Shown: positions 11,035-22,853 of the stretch, in pieces | How the letters are laid out: every line of letters begins with the position of its first letter | Numbering within the stretch: the stretch's first letter is position 1 | NCBI GenBank assembly: GCA_014529385.2 | Contig: CM043959.1 | Location: 59,908,253 to 59,972,252, forward strand | From: Adiantum capillus-veneris | Taxonomy: Eukaryota; Streptophyta; Polypodiopsida; Polypodiales; Pteridaceae | Length of the DNA: 64,000 nucleotides | Reading direction: 5' to 3' | Position numbers and translations under genes: made by a program | Notes under the pieces: model-generated | The model's database searches: none | Seen by the model: the letters and a program-made list of their open reading frames with translations, nothing else | Told to the model about the DNA's origin: nothing

Positions 11035-12419
11035 ACTATGAATGAAGCATTAACCGTAGTGTGTGTACAAGGAATGGATGACTTCAAGCACTCCCAACAC
11101 AAATAGCATATAGATTACCAAACAATCACTCAAGGATTAGCCAAGATCACATCAAGCATTCTCACACACATATAAAACATTTCTCTTAATTAACATAAGT
11201 AAGAGGAGGAGAGGTTACTAGCATGAAACAATTTGCACTCTAGGATGTGCAAGAATAGAGTGAATGAATGAGCTTATGGGCTCATGGTGAGTGATACAAA
11301 GGCTCAATGGGGCTGAGGGAGGCTTGAAATTACAAAGGGGAAGGCCTCTTTATATAGGAAAGAGAGTGATTAGGAGTGAGGTTAAGATCCAAGTGTAATT
11401 TGTACAAATGAGGCTTGATTAGGGACATTCAACCAATGAAGAAGCTCCTTCCAAGTGATTTGTTGACCAATTAGCTCCATCATCAATTGTGTTGTCTTCA
11501 CTCTTCCTCCATAGCTTGAGTCCAAGAGTTTCCTTATTTTAAATTGTAAAGAATCTACATAAAATCAATACATATCTAGTAATAATAGAAAGGGGTTGAA
11601 TGAGAACTTATGAATTACAACAAGATTAAGCATGACTTGAGAGGTGATTAGAAGAGGAACTTTGATGGGTTTTTGAGCTTGAGAGAGAGAAGGAAGGAGA
11701 GGAGGGTGAGAAGACTAATGGCTGATTTTTAGAGAAGGTCTCAATGTGGAAAAGGAAGGGTGTGTGTGTGTAAAGGTAGAGGGGGTGGTCTCCACCACAG
11801 TTGGAAAAACTGGCGTCCGCCATTTTGGCCATATCTCCTAGACCGTAGATGTAAAAATTATAAAAAAAATATGGCCAGAATCTCCAGCTCATCAGCTACA
11901 ACTTTGATGAAGAAAACTTTTCTTGGATCGGAGTGGAAGTATTTTTTAAAAATTCAGCAAAATCATGTGTCTGGTTCCTTCCTTTACCAAGTCTTCCACT
12001 TGGGTCCCATTTGTTTGAATCATCATATGGCTCCAAAGCCATGATGATATGAGCCACTCATGACCCTTGAATCATGGGTGCATGGCTCCACAACCACATC
12101 ATATCTTTTCTTTTCACATTTACATATTTTCCCTTCCCTTTACCACTAGGTTCTCCCTCTTCCTTTCACCTCCGGTGAACTAGTCAAGAAAATATTCCTA
12201 TCAAATCATTTTTTTTTAAATGTTTCCAAGAGGTTGTTCTCACTCTTTCTTTTATTGTAAACCTCTAGAAGCAAGGAAAACCAACAAAATATGATAAAAA
12301 AAAATTTGTGATAGGCTCGGATCAATGGTTCAAAAAGACGTATAAAATCCGTCTCATGATACATAAGCTATGAGAGACCCTAAACTAATGCTATCTAGCT
12401 ACGGTTAAACTGACGTCGT
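10601..12419. other. CACTA interior without supported gene; contains (GA)n
   Basis: A (GA)n microsatellite covers about 10977-11032. The rest is AT-rich with short unrelated open frames on both strands. None shows domains or splice-consistent extension. A TTTATATAGG phrase near 11349 resembles a TATA box but has no gene to serve. Confidence 0.5.
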
Positions 12420-13729
12420 CTAGTCAGACGTCTCATCGCGTCCAAGCAGCGTATCTGTCAGATTCTGCAAAAAAAGACAATAAGACAGCTTTCAGTAAGT
12501 ATAAACATATAACGACATTTATAAAACAATACAAAAAATAGAAAAGAGTAAACCCTAATACTAACCATGCCGCCGCGAGAACTGAGAATGTCCATCAGGG
12601 CGTTTAAGCCCATCCTGCCTGCGTACTCGCGCTCGTACGGTGTGGGATCACGTCCTGTCATCGACCACTATCAAAACATACAAAGATTTCATTATGTTAG
12701 AATTAAAAAACTCGTAAACCCTAAACTATCGAACATAAAGAGCAATGCGAAAACACTTACAAAATCGGCCTCAAATGATGTCCATCCACCGCTCCCCAAG
12801 TGGTGCGAGCTCCCTGCCTCTACTCGCGCTCTGGCTGCATCCTTTTGTTGCTTCCACTTGTCGGGATTCTCGCGCGCTGCTTTCTTCGCATTCTTCCAAT
12901 CTTCTTTGGCCAGCCAATCTGGCCTGTTCCACCCATTCTTGATTGCTTTTTGCACTTCGAAACGCTTGTGTTTGCAGTATTCGCGCATTCGAATCTTCAT
13001 CAGGTCTTCATTGAAGCGCTGATCCCGTGTTGGAACGGGAAACTCATCATGAAGTATGCTGATGACTCTATTTTTTAAATCACTTGGTACTTCACTCCAT
13101 TTGTTTAGTATGTAGTGTCTAAACAGCTGAGAGCAAAGACCACGCATGCGCGAGATCACCTTCTTGCCGTCATCATCCATGATGATGCCGCCGCTGAAGT
13201 CGACGGAGTAAGACAAGCCCTCTGGCCGGTGACACGTGAACCTGGGTGTCCCGGCAGGGGTCTCTAGCGGCGTGTCGATGGGGGTACGGACATCAGGTGT
13301 CTCCACCGGCGTCTGGGCCCCGAAGCGAGGAGTGTCGAGTGGGGTGGCTCCTGGCGGAGTAGGTAGAGGTGTGTAGCTTCTAGGAACAGTCAGCCGTGCA
13401 AAACCTGGCGTAGATGGCGATGTTGTGGCTGGTGTGGGGGCGGGCAAAGAAGGGGAGGGTAAAGAGCCTCGTCGAACACGAGGCGGTGTGGAGGCATCGG
13501 TGGCAGAATCCCCACAACAACAGCCACCGCCACCACTAGAGCGCCGGTGTCTAGACGAGTGTGAAGCTCGTCTCGTCGACGCCGAAGCTTCGGAGCGCAC
13601 CGAATGCTCCGAAAGAGAGGGAGATGCGGATGGAGTAGGAACGCGCGACGATGCGCCAGAGCGATGACGCTCCACGTACCACTGTCTTTGCTGCGGTGAC
13701 AAAGAAGAAAGAAACTCCTCATCATCCAT
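12420..13729 (-). CDS. CACTA second protein, Ptta/En-Spm transposase-associated (TnpA-like)
   Basis: Three exons are read on the minus strand: 13729-12761, 12667-12566 and 12464-12420. All are in phase 0 with GT-AG borders (donors GTAAGT and GTTAGT). They encode about 371 aa starting MDDEEFLSSLSPQQRQWY. The first third is low-complexity Ser/Pro/Thr/Arg. The C-terminal half has the conserved plant transposase pattern (EVPSDLKNRVISILHDEFPV, then NGWNRPDWLAKEDW, then SSHHLGSGGWTSF). The acceptor directly before the ATG implies a non-coding first exon upstream. In En/Spm the equivalent gene product binds subterminal repeats; that role here is inference. No lesion was seen in these exons. Confidence 0.75.
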
Positions 13730-14001
13730 ACCTGCATTAAACACACGAATATTTAAACTTAATATTGAATGAATAGAGTAGATAATGACGCAAAGAACAT
13801 TAAATACAATGACGTAATGACGCATATAAATACAATGACGCAATGAATTGAGTGATAGAAGAGGCAAGTCGAAAACTCAGAATTTTCAATCAAAAGATGT
13901 GAGCGCGAGTAGAAAAGAGCGTTATACACCATGGAAGGTACTTAGAGAGCCAGAGCTTTTACAACACGGAGCAAAATTGTTCAAATACAATATTTGTGGC
14001 T

Positions 14002-17000
14002 TTAAGAGATCTCTCTCTCATCCTCGCATAACTCAGCGTAACTTCCTATATCTATATAGAGCTCTCCGTTTAAACACATATCCTCTGTTTCATTTTGTAG
14101 CTCCTCTGCATGCACCCCATATAGAGTAGTAGCATCTTGATGCTCGTCTGGCACCACCGCAGTGGCTTCTGATTGAGCATCTTCTCTGATCTCCTCCATT
14201 GATACCGTTGTGATTGGCATATGGTAGCCTTCATACGTCCTTACACTACGAGGGGCTACCTCTATGACGTACCACCAGTTTGATGTAGACTTTGTAGGAT
14301 GAAATATTACCTGCCAGAGCCACATAACTTACATGAGAGCTTTCAAGCACATAACTTGTAAAAGGGAGATGTTAACTATTTACATACTTACTTGTTCACA
14401 ATGCTCGGGTAGTACGAAAGTGTCTCTTAGGTCAGTCCATTTCTTAGTAGAATCCACCTCAAGAAAACCAGACTCTCCTCTACGCACAGTAGCGTTGCGA
14501 CCCTCCATGATTATCTTGAACCATTGCATGTCGAACAAGTCGACAAAAAATCCTCTGTAATCGATCCTCAAAATCTCTTGCAGTGTGCCGAAGTAAGTGA
14601 GTTCCGCCACCACAGGATCTGCATCAGAGGAACGTCGTCGACTAGACTGTTCAAATTTTGCCATGATTCCACAATCTTAAGTAAAATGCTTTTTGTCGAT
14701 TCGTTCCACCCTAAAATGTCGACCTTTACACCATGCTGCTGTGTATGACTTATACTACAACGAACAAAGATTATGAGTGGCCGTTCAAACGTTTATAAAT
14801 AAAGTCACTTGCTAGTCGTACATTGCAAACTTACCTTGGTCGCGCAACCCCGAGAGTACTCCCACTCTTCCCCAGTCACTTCGTCACCACATTGTTGTGA
14901 GCTTTTCAATTGGTTGTGCAACCATCTTAAGCTCATGAAGGTTGGTAGGCTCTCCAGAACCGCTGGATAGTGCATCGGTGGTCGTCTTCCCCGTCTCCAC
15001 TCGATTCGTGCCCTTTGTCGCTCTTGCTTTGCATCCTCATATTGTGAAATCCACTTTTGCATCACTGGATTGTGAAGCATGCAAAATCGGTTGATTTTAG
15101 CCTCTAGATCTTCCGTCATCTTCTTCTCAACACCGAGATTACACATGACAATCCCAGATATGCGCTCATCATCTATGGTTCGCCATAGTGTGTCCCAGGC
15201 TTTATCAAATCCGTCTAGCCACTCTCCAATGTACACTAGGGACTCTGATACCAACCAACCTTCTGCCAAGCTACCCTCCGGACGTGCCTTTTGACGCACA
15301 TATCCCTTAAGCGTTTTCATGAAACGTTCTAAGAAGAACATCCATCTGGAATGAACTGTGCCAGCTATTTCCACCTCATCAACTATGTGAACAAGAAGAT
15401 GCACCTGAATGGTTAGCATGGTAGTAGGAAAATGTTTCTCAAACATGCACACAAGCTCCGCAGCATTTAGTTTGGCGAATGGTATGGAGTCTACGTTGAT
15501 CTCCTTTTGTGAGATCCATTGCACCAGCTTTGCAAGTTTGTAGATTGTGTTACGGATGTCGAGAGACAAACATCCCTCAATGGCAACCGGTAAAATAAAC
15601 TGTAAAGTATGTGCAGCAATGATATTAAAGTCCACATTTTATGCAATGATATTAAAGTCCACTATGAACGTACCTGACACATTTTATGCCAATCGTGTGA
15701 CTTCAAACCGGTAAGCTTTCCTTCTTTAGTAAAACACGTTCGGAGCGAGTGCATTACGCCAGTGGGGGTCCGCAAAGATCGAATGGTCTCTTTTACTTTG
15801 CGTTCTTGGGCTCCTGTGAAAATCCATGGTGCTTTAGGGAGTTTTATCAATCCATCAGACGCTGTTTGCGGCCAATATTTCTCCATACGATCCACATTTC
15901 TAAGGTCAACTCTGGCTCCCAAAGTATCTTTCTTGCCGGTTAGATAGTCCCATAGTAGATTGCCCACATTCTTGAATATGTGCATTGGATCGAGCAAGTG
16001 ATTGATCATGAGTCGGGGCCAGTATGGTAACTCGTACCATAGAGATAGTCTCTTCATCCCTGGAGGCAATCCGTCATTGCACATCTCCTTCTGCTCTAAC
16101 CATGCTTGTGCAGACATCCTTGGTGGCTCTCTTCCCAAAAAGCCGTCGCGTAACACATGATTCTCTGGAAGATACGCTTGATGACCTTCGTAGATTTGCT
16201 TCTTCAGTGAGGGTGCCCTACGTGCATTCAGTCTAGGTCCACATGTGACACATGCTCTGTATCCGCTTGTATGAAGCCCTGCATGTATACACATGATAAT
16301 AGATCAACTATGGGAAAAAACAAGATTTACAGTGTCTGAGTGAGGAGTGTCAATAGATCACTTGAGCATTCTGTTAGCCCGGGATAGTCATGCATGGTCC
16401 ACATTAGAATGCCTCTGATCAAAGCATTCCGTCGTCCTGTGTGTTGGCTCATATCCACCACCTCTATGCCAATCCACAATTGTTGTAGCTCTTCCAATAG
16501 TGGACGAAGATACACATCCATATTCCCCACTTTATATCGCCCTGGCACAATGAAGCTTAGCCATAGGTGCCCCTTCTTCGTAGTCAACCACGGGGGAATG
16601 TTGTAGTTGACAATGACAACGGGCCATACACTGTAAGATGTTGATCTTTGACCAAATGGATTTACGCCATCCATAGCCAGGCCTAAGCGCAAATTTCGAG
16701 CTTCCCTGGCAAAATCCGACCATGTTCCATCTATATGTTTCCAGGCTGCGCAATCTGCAGGAATTCGTAGCACACCATCCGAAGATTTATTCTCCTCATG
16801 CCATGATGCTAGGGCGGCCATGGACTTACATTCGAAGAAATGCTTGATGCGAGGAAGCAGAGAAAAATGTCGCAAAACCTTTTGTGGAATTTTTGTCCCG
16901 TGGAGATCTACTCGATATCTTTCGGAATCACATTTCGGACACTTCTCCATGTCTATGTATTCCCCTCTGAAAAGAATGCAGTCATTAGGACAAGCGTGGA

Positions 17001-17730
17001 TAGAATTGTAATCCATCCCCAAGTTTCGCAAAATCTTTCTTGCTTCATCTCGGGAATCTGGCATCACATTGTCAGCTGGTAGTATGTGCTCTTTAAGCAA
17101 TCTACACAACATAACAATACGATACAGTCGTGTAAAAATCTAGCAGATCATTATACATTTAGAGTTTTATTAAAGTAAACTAATTGTAATAGATCACCTG
17201 AAAAGCGCTGTGACGCTAGTGTCACTCCATCCAAACTTTGCCTGCATGTTGAGAAGAACCAGGAGTGCTTTCAATCTAGACATACGTGCTCCATTATACA
17301 ATGGCGTATCGGCTTCACTTTTCATATCATCATAGATAAGCCTTTCTGAATCCATGATCGTCTCAATCATTTCATCAATCTCGGGCTCAAACATTGCCTC
17401 GTTGGGAATGTGCTCTCCATGATCATCCCCCGAGCTGTCAGAGGCTACATCTTGTGGCCTCACATATGCTGCTTGACCAAAGCGCCTGCGAACACGTCTA
17501 TTGGGTTGCAAGATTGTTGCTTGTTGGCCAGCGTCAGAGTCCGACGAGTTATAATTGGCAACAACTCGATCTATAATAGATGGATCGAACTCGCCAAATT
17601 CGTGAACGTGCTGCAAAGAAACACGTCTTGTCCGTCGCACAGCATGCTTGCATTGATTACAAGGACATAAGACCCTCGTTGAGAGATAGTTGTTTCGGTT
17701 GGACGGTCCCACATCCTCGTCACTACTCAT
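14002..17730 (-). pseudogene. CACTA TNP2-family transposase with DUF4218 and DUF4216, one premature stop
   Basis: Six exons on the minus strand fit splice phases: 17730-17198, 17101-16362, 16278-15674, 15599-14835, 14754-14392 and 14310-14002. The total is about 1,100 codons. Exon 1 carries the CPCNQCKH motif of the transposase-associated domain and then LYNGARMSRLKALLVL. Exon 2 is classical TNP2 (IHACPNDCILFRGEY, CPKCDSERY). Exon 3 has SLWYELPYWPRLMINHLLDP. Exon 4 is DUF4218 (VHLLVHIVDEVEIAGTVHSR). Exons 5-6 are DUF4216 (YFGTLQEILRIDYRGF, then WWYVIEVAPRS). A TAA at 14679-14677, where a Gln would fit, truncates the DUF4216 part. The intron before exon 4 contains a short tandem duplication. 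The catalytic half is otherwise open, so the copy died recently or may act truncated. Confidence 0.88.
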
Positions 17731-17792
17731 AATGAGGATAAAAATCTTATAACCTGGACAACAAATTTAATATTCTATTGGCATTCTTCGTC

Positions 17793-17795
<3 letters not shown>

Positions 17796-17865
<70 letters not shown>
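17796..17865. repeat. (CT)n microsatellite
   Basis: About 35 uninterrupted CT units lie just upstream of the TNP2 gene start. Confidence 0.95.
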
Positions 17866-17868
<3 letters not shown>

Positions 17869-18314
17869 TTCTCTAGTCATGTCCAATCCCCGCACACCTC
17901 GGTCTAGAGGTGCACGGAGATCAGAACCACCGGGTTATAATCTCGTCTTTATTGGTCAATACCTATATTTGTGGGTACAAGAAATCTACACACCCACGTC
18001 TACATGATACTGCATGTAGTGGACAAAACCCCTTTGCCTCTTCTCTAGCTGTAGCACTTCACAGCATCTTAACATCTTTTCACAGTAGATCTTTTCACTG
18101 TTCGTCTAACTCTAAACCCTAAACCGTAAGTAATTCTTGCGTGGACTCGATCTAACGTAAATAAGCGTAAATCTAAATAAACGTAAATCTAACTAAAAAT
18201 AAACGTAAATCTAACTAAAAATAAACCTAAATCTAATTTAACGTAAGTCTACATCTAACCTAATCTTTAATGTCTTTTGGGATAGTTTCCTACAACGTTA
18301 AAACTCTCTTCTTC

Positions 18315-18315
<1 letters not shown>

Positions 18316-18391
<76 letters not shown>
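18316..18391. repeat. (GT)n microsatellite
   Basis: An uninterrupted GT tract of about 38 units directly follows the first copy of the 115-bp duplication. Confidence 0.95.
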
Positions 18392-18396
<5 letters not shown>

Positions 18397-18527
18397 ACCT
18401 AAATAAACCTAAGTCTAATCTAATATAACATAAATCTAAATATAACGTAAATTATGTTATATTAAAAACAAAGAACTAAACTAACAGGGATTATAAGAAC
18501 CCTAAAACTGATTTAACACATAATTTT

Positions 18528-18890
18528 TCACATAACTCGGCAAGAGTTGGCATTCTCATCACTAAAGATGTGAGAGTTAACTTCCGGCGGTGACGCTGCC
18601 TCATCTCCATCCACATCTGACGACAGCAATTGGCCCTTTAGACCGTTCTTGCTCTTGTTACTAACTTTGAAGTTGCTGTTGAATGACTAGAGGTTGTCTA
18701 GATGGTCATTGTGTCGGGGATGTAGTGACTCTTGCCGCCCTGAAGATCCACCTTCTTCCCTATCTTCTGAAGACATTTCACCAGTACTTTTGGATCGACG
18801 GAGCCCACCATGAGTGAAGGCAGCAATACCCTATATTCCATTGAGGGCTTTCTTCACCCGCTTCATGCAGGCATCGCAGTCTATGGAGAC
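18528..18890 (-). pseudogene. Captured fragment of a heavy-metal-associated isoprenylated plant protein (HIPP)
   Basis: On the minus strand, SIDCDACMKRVKKALNGI is the metal-binding core of an HMA domain, with the two-Cys motif C-x2-C as C-D-A-C. It is followed in another frame by VDPKVLVKCLQKIGKKVDL, which is the second half of the HMA fold. The sequence ends in FSDENANSCRVM and TGA (18530-18528): a CaaX box (CRVM) after the FSDEN motif typical of HIPP C-termini. A stop after NGI, frame changes and a stop after PDTMTI break it. It starts abruptly at what looks like an exon border. HIPPs are host metal-binding proteins that are prenylated and bind membranes or the nucleus. Here it is cargo inside the CACTA element. 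Confidence 0.75.
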
Positions 18891-19261
18891 CTAAATCTAA
18901 TCTAATATAACGTAAATCTAAATCTAGCGTAAATAAACGTAAATCTAGTTAAAAATAAACCTAAACCTAATCTAATTTAACTTAAGTAAACCTAAATCTA
19001 ATTTAACGTAAGTCTATATCTAACCTAATCTTTAATGTCTTTTAGGATAGTTTCCTACGACGTTATAACTCTCTTCTTCTTGTGTGTGTGCGCGTGTGTG
19101 GATGTGTGTGCCAATAAAAAGAGATAAATGGTATAACCTTTCTATCACCCATGCCAAGTATGATAGATTGATTATGCCATTTCCCTCTTGAATAATAGGT
19201 CTTGAGTTCAACTCCTCGTCGGCTAGATCTTTATGTCTTTTAATTTTAATTAGTTTCCTAC

Positions 19262-19509
19262 GACGTTAAATTAGTTTCTCTCTCTTTCTCTCTCAATGTG
19301 TGTGCGTTTTTTTGGATCGTATGCATGTTTTCTCTCTCTTTTCCTCTCTCAATGTGTGCGTTTTTTGTTTATGCATGTTCTCTCTCTCTTTTCCTCTCTC
19401 AATGCGTGCGTTTTTTGTTTATGCATGCTCTCTCTCTCTCTCTTTTCCTCTCTCAATGTGTGTGTGCATTCTTTGTTTATGTATGTGTGTGTGCGTTTTT
19501 GTTTATGTT

Positions 19510-19569
<60 letters not shown>

Positions 19570-19685
19570 AACACTATGTGTGTGTGTATGTGTGTGTGTG
19601 AGAGAGAGAGAGAGGGAGAGAGAAAGAGGGGAAGGGAACATGAGAATGAGGAGAGGGAAGGAGCATACCTAGCTCTCCTTCCTCT

Positions 19686-19739
<54 letters not shown>

Positions 19740-19780
19740 AGAAGAAAAAGAGAGAGAGAGAGAGAGAGAGCGTTACCTGC
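19262..19780. repeat. Dense microsatellite block
   Basis: Three to four tandem copies of a TCTCTTTTCCTCTCTCAATG-type unit (about 19330-19460) are followed by (CT)n at 19514-19567, (GT)n at 19690-19738 and (GA)n at 19750-19770. Open frames here are repeat translations (Cys-Val and Ser-Leu strings), not genes. Confidence 0.9.
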
Positions 19781-19854
19781 TCCTTGCTTGAGGGCGCCGA
19801 AAAACTCAGATCTGAGATCTGAGTTTTTGGGCGCGCTCGGTTATTTTTTTAGCC

Positions 19855-19975
19855 TAGCCGGCGTCGCTATGAGCGTCGCTATAAACGTCGCAAATTTACA
19901 AAGAAATTTGTGACGCTCATAGCGACGCCGGGAATTTTTTTTTAAAGCGTCGCTGTGTGAGCGTCGCTAATATGA
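19855..19975. repeat. CACTA right subterminal repeats
   Basis: Copies of GCGTCGCTATGAGCGTCGCT and the inverse GACGCTCATAGCGACGC mirror the left end. A T-rich spacer (TTTTTTTTTAAA) separates two clusters. Confidence 0.85.
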
Positions 19976-19979
19976 ATAG

Positions 19980-19991
19980 CCTCTTGTAGTG
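19980..19991 (-). repeat. CACTA right terminal inverted repeat
   Basis: CCTCTTGTAGTG is the exact inverse of 10363-10374 and is followed by the target duplication TGA at 19992-19994. Confidence 0.95.
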
Positions 19992-19994
19992 TGA

Positions 19995-20637
19995 AAGTAA
20001 TGCTACCCTTGGCGGATGTCTTGAAGATCAGACCAGAACTTTGGAAAGAAGTGCTCATAGGTTTGGAGAAACTGGGTATGAAAGTGCCTGATCAGACTCC
20101 GGACATGGATACCAAGTCAGAGAAAAGGAAAGGATCAAAGTGTGAGCCTGTTCCAACCAACAAAGTAGGTGACTACTATGAAGGAGAGGACGGGAATACT
20201 ACTTTACCTGTAACCTATGAATAGCACACGAGTCTAGCAATACTGGACAGTGGTGCAGGAATTGCTATAGCTACCAAGCAAGTATGGGAAGCCTGGGGCA
20301 AACCAGCCATCAGGAAAACTAGGTTGAAATTACAATTGGCAGACGGCTATGTCGAACAACCTTTAGGGTTGCTAGAGAAAGTCATTGTTTCTTCATGCAA
20401 CATTGAGTATGAATACACCTTTGCGGTGGTGGACTTCGGGAAGAAACCCAACTATGAAATCATCCTAGGACGCCCATATCCATGCGGCAGTTGAAAATGA
20501 TTCAAGATTGGGGCTATAACTACTGTACCTTAGACAGCCTAATGCTACCACGAGGATTGATCTTAGGGATCATTCGTTTAGAGACGTTTGTCAACACTCC
20601 AGTGCGAGACTTTGTGTCAACCACAGCGACGAAATAA
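19995..20637 (+). pseudogene. Ty3/gypsy aspartic protease
   Basis: The frame continues from LLSTKV upstream of the CACTA element as KVMLPLADVLKIRPELW, then a charged linker. A TAG at 20222 lies just before the retropepsin domain (LAILDSGAGIAIATK, with active-site Asp-Ser-Gly at about 20248-20256). The flap region follows, then IILGRPY and, after a one-base shift near 20485, MRQLKMIQDWGYNYCTL. The protease would cleave Gag-Pol in particles. A TAA closes the segment at about 20635. The TAG and the frame shift inactivate it. Confidence 0.85.
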
Positions 20638-20639
20638 CG

Positions 20640-21255
20640 CCATCTTGTTAATTCAAGACAAGCCAGTATGGTTTTGCGATCCAAGAGACGACGACATTGC
20701 AGAATAAAAAGCGAAAAGAGTTCTGACGGCTACATTGCAAAGCCATTTCTAGAACATCAATTTGAACCTTACGGGTGGCAGGACATCCTTGGCCACATTG
20801 GATGTTGTGTGGACAAGATCCAGCAACCAGACATTGCGACGAAGAGGGATACGACATAAGATCTATTAATATGGTGAGTGTCATCCTGGAAAAACTTTCA
20901 GGAAGCGATCTAGAGAAGAATAGATCTTTACAAGGAATTCATTCAGAGAACTCGGGAGTAGAGATGAGAGTATAGAAATGGAGGGACCAGGCGCAGACAT
21001 GTCCAAAATAACGCGAGTTGTCTTTGACGGCAAGAGATATGTCACGGACATCAAACAGCTGAGAGCAGAAATGAGATCTCATCCTTCGAAATGGAATCTA
21101 AGACCAGGGAAAAGGGTTCGAGTCAGGGATTAGTCCTAGAGTTGAACAAGCGAATGTTACGATGCATCTGACGACTCTTTCCTTGACGACGATAGAATTA
21201 GTGCTGTTGCGAATCCCAGACTGCGGAGAAGAGATGGTATGGAAATTTCGTTAAA
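20640..21255 (+). other. Degenerate gypsy linker between protease and RT
   Basis: Short open pieces alternate between frames (for example LIQDKPVWFCDPRDDDIAE and MSKITRVVFDGKRYVTDI). They look like remnants of a continuous coding linker with several indels and stops. No domain is recognisable. This is the most indel-rich part of the element. Confidence 0.5.
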
Positions 21256-22837
21256 ATGGATAATGAAGCATCTCTAAAAAACCAAAACAAGACTAAAAGA
21301 CGCAGAAATGTTCTAGAGCGAAAGCGCAAAGACAAAAGAGTCGAGAAGCGAACACAAAAACCTGTAAAAGTCAAAGAAAAACAAGGGGAACAATGGGAAG
21401 ACTCCGGTCCTATTCCGGATCTGGCTAACTCAAAAGCATACTTGGCTTTGGTCAATGCAGAAGATTGCATCAAGGATCGTGTAACCGGATTATATTCGAT
21501 GCAGCTGCAAACAACCTTGGCAAGTAGGATGTCGAGGAAACAGGAAAAAGCAAAGAACAAAATGAAAGAGATGACAAAGAAGCAAAAACAGAAACAAAAT
21601 AAAGCCGCCGAGAAACTCGAGGAGGCTAGTCTTCACGGGTGGAGCACAGAATCAGAGTCTAGTGATGAGGAAACAGAGAAAAGAAAGATGGATGTAATTA
21701 GTATGCCCTCTCATTACAAGAAGTATACGGTGGAAGAGAGAAAAATCATGGCTCAGGCTCCAGAGAGAAGAGGACAAGAAGGGGTGTCTTATGATGGTCC
21801 TGAAGTCGCCAAGAAGATAGACATTGCGGAACCAGGAGAAGAGTCAAGACCAATGTATATTGCGAATGATTTGACTCCTGAAGAAGAAGATGACCTGATC
21901 AAGTTATTGAAAGAGTTTAGAGATGTGTTTGCATGGTCGATCAAGGATTTGGAAGGCGTGGATGCAGCTGTCTGTCAGCATACCATCCCTATGAGAGAAG
22001 ACGCAAAACCGAGCAAACAACGTCCATACTCGTATAATGATAACTTTGCAGCCAAAATTAAGGAGGAGATTGATAAACTAAAAGATGCAGGTTTTATCTA
22101 TGAGATCGAGCATACGGAATGGGTCTCACCAATCGTGGTGGTGCCTAAGAAGAACGGTAAATTGCGGGTTTGCCTGAATCTCAAAAAGGTGAACGCTGCA
22201 ACTATTAGAGATCACTATCCTCTACCAATCACGGATCATGTCTTGGAGAGAGTAGAAGGAAAGAAAGCGTATAGCTTTCTGGATGGATTTTCGGGATACA
22301 ACCAATTGTCCATTCATCCCTTGGATCAACATAAGACAGCATTTGCTACAGAATGGGGGACATTTGCATATAGGGTTATGCCATTTGGTCTAACCAATGC
22401 ACCTGCAACCTTCCAGAGACTAATGTGTCACATCTTCAAAGAATTTCTCCGAGACTTCTTGGAGGTGTACGTAGATGACTTGTGCGTTAATTCCAAAGAG
22501 AGAAGGGATCATCTACAACAATTGCGACAAGTGTTTGAGAAGTGTCGAATTTACAAGCTATGTCTTAACCCCGAAAAGTGTGTCTTCATGGTTAGACAGG
22601 GCAAGATATTGGGACATATTGTCTCGGAAAATGGTATTTCTATAGACGAAGAGAAAATAGCGGCTATCGTAAACATGCCAAAGCCTCAGAAAGCAAAAGA
22701 TGTCCAGTCTTTTATGGGACATTGTGGCTACTATCACAGATTCATATTTCAGTTCGCCATAATTGCCAGACCTCTTTATGCCTTGATAGTAGAATTCAAC
22801 TGGACGCCAGAGTGTGATGAAGCTTTTGAAAAGCTTA
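21256..22837 (+). pseudogene. pol: Ty3/gypsy reverse transcriptase, cut by the 35-kb insertion
   Basis: An open frame of more than 520 codons starts with a Lys/Glu-rich linker (about residues 1-190), then reverse transcriptase. Visible RT motifs are EWVSPIVVVPKKNGKLRVC, the catalytic AYSFLDGFSGYNQLSIH, MPFGLTNAPATFQRLM, YVDD at 22468-22479, and LGHIVSENGISID. It ends at FEKLK, where the inserted element begins. The continuation KSSLITTPILRAPDW is at 58050. The RT copies element RNA to DNA. The region itself has no stop or shift. Confidence 0.93.
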
Positions 22838-22853
22838 AAGACCATATTAGGTA
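22838..22853 (+). repeat. 35-kb element, left terminal inverted repeat
   Basis: AAGACCATATTAGGTA is preceded by target duplication CTTA at 22834-22837. The match to the right end stops after 16 bases. Confidence 0.9.

Larger units (their letters stand above)
18205..19095. repeat. Direct duplication of about 115 bp flanking the HIPP fragment
   Basis: Two copies of a segment running from CCTAAATCTAATTTAACGTA to CTCTTCTTCTTGTGTGTG lie at about 18212-18330 and 18982-19097, differing at few positions. Short TAAACCTAAATCTAA-type iterations precede each. The HIPP fragment lies between them, so the duplication may mark its acquisition. Confidence 0.7.
10363..19991 (-). mobile_element. CACTA (En/Spm) transposon, 9,629 bp, nested in the gypsy element
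   Basis: The termini are CACTACAAGAGG at 10363-10374 and its inverse at 19980-19991. A 3-bp target duplication TGA flanks them (10360-10362, 19992-19994). Removing the element and one TGA restores the gypsy frame through LLSTKVKVMLPLADV, so both boundaries are exact. Inside, on the minus strand, are a TNP2-type transposase gene (17730-14002), a second transposase-associated gene (13729-12420), arrays of GCGTCGCTA-type subterminal repeats, long microsatellites and a captured HIPP gene fragment. The transposase has at least one premature stop, so this copy is probably not autonomous now. Confidence 0.95.

Noticed and set aside
19195-19235. tRNA-like T-loop phrase (GAGTTCAACTCC)
   Set aside because: No A/B box spacing, acceptor stem or anticodon arm could be assembled around it.
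19296-19913. Long overlapping frames of Ser-Leu and Cys-Val strings
   Set aside because: Microsatellite translations of CT, GT and GA tracts.
21198-21560. 120-codon minus-strand frame
   Set aside because: Shadow of the Lys-rich RT linker on the plus strand.
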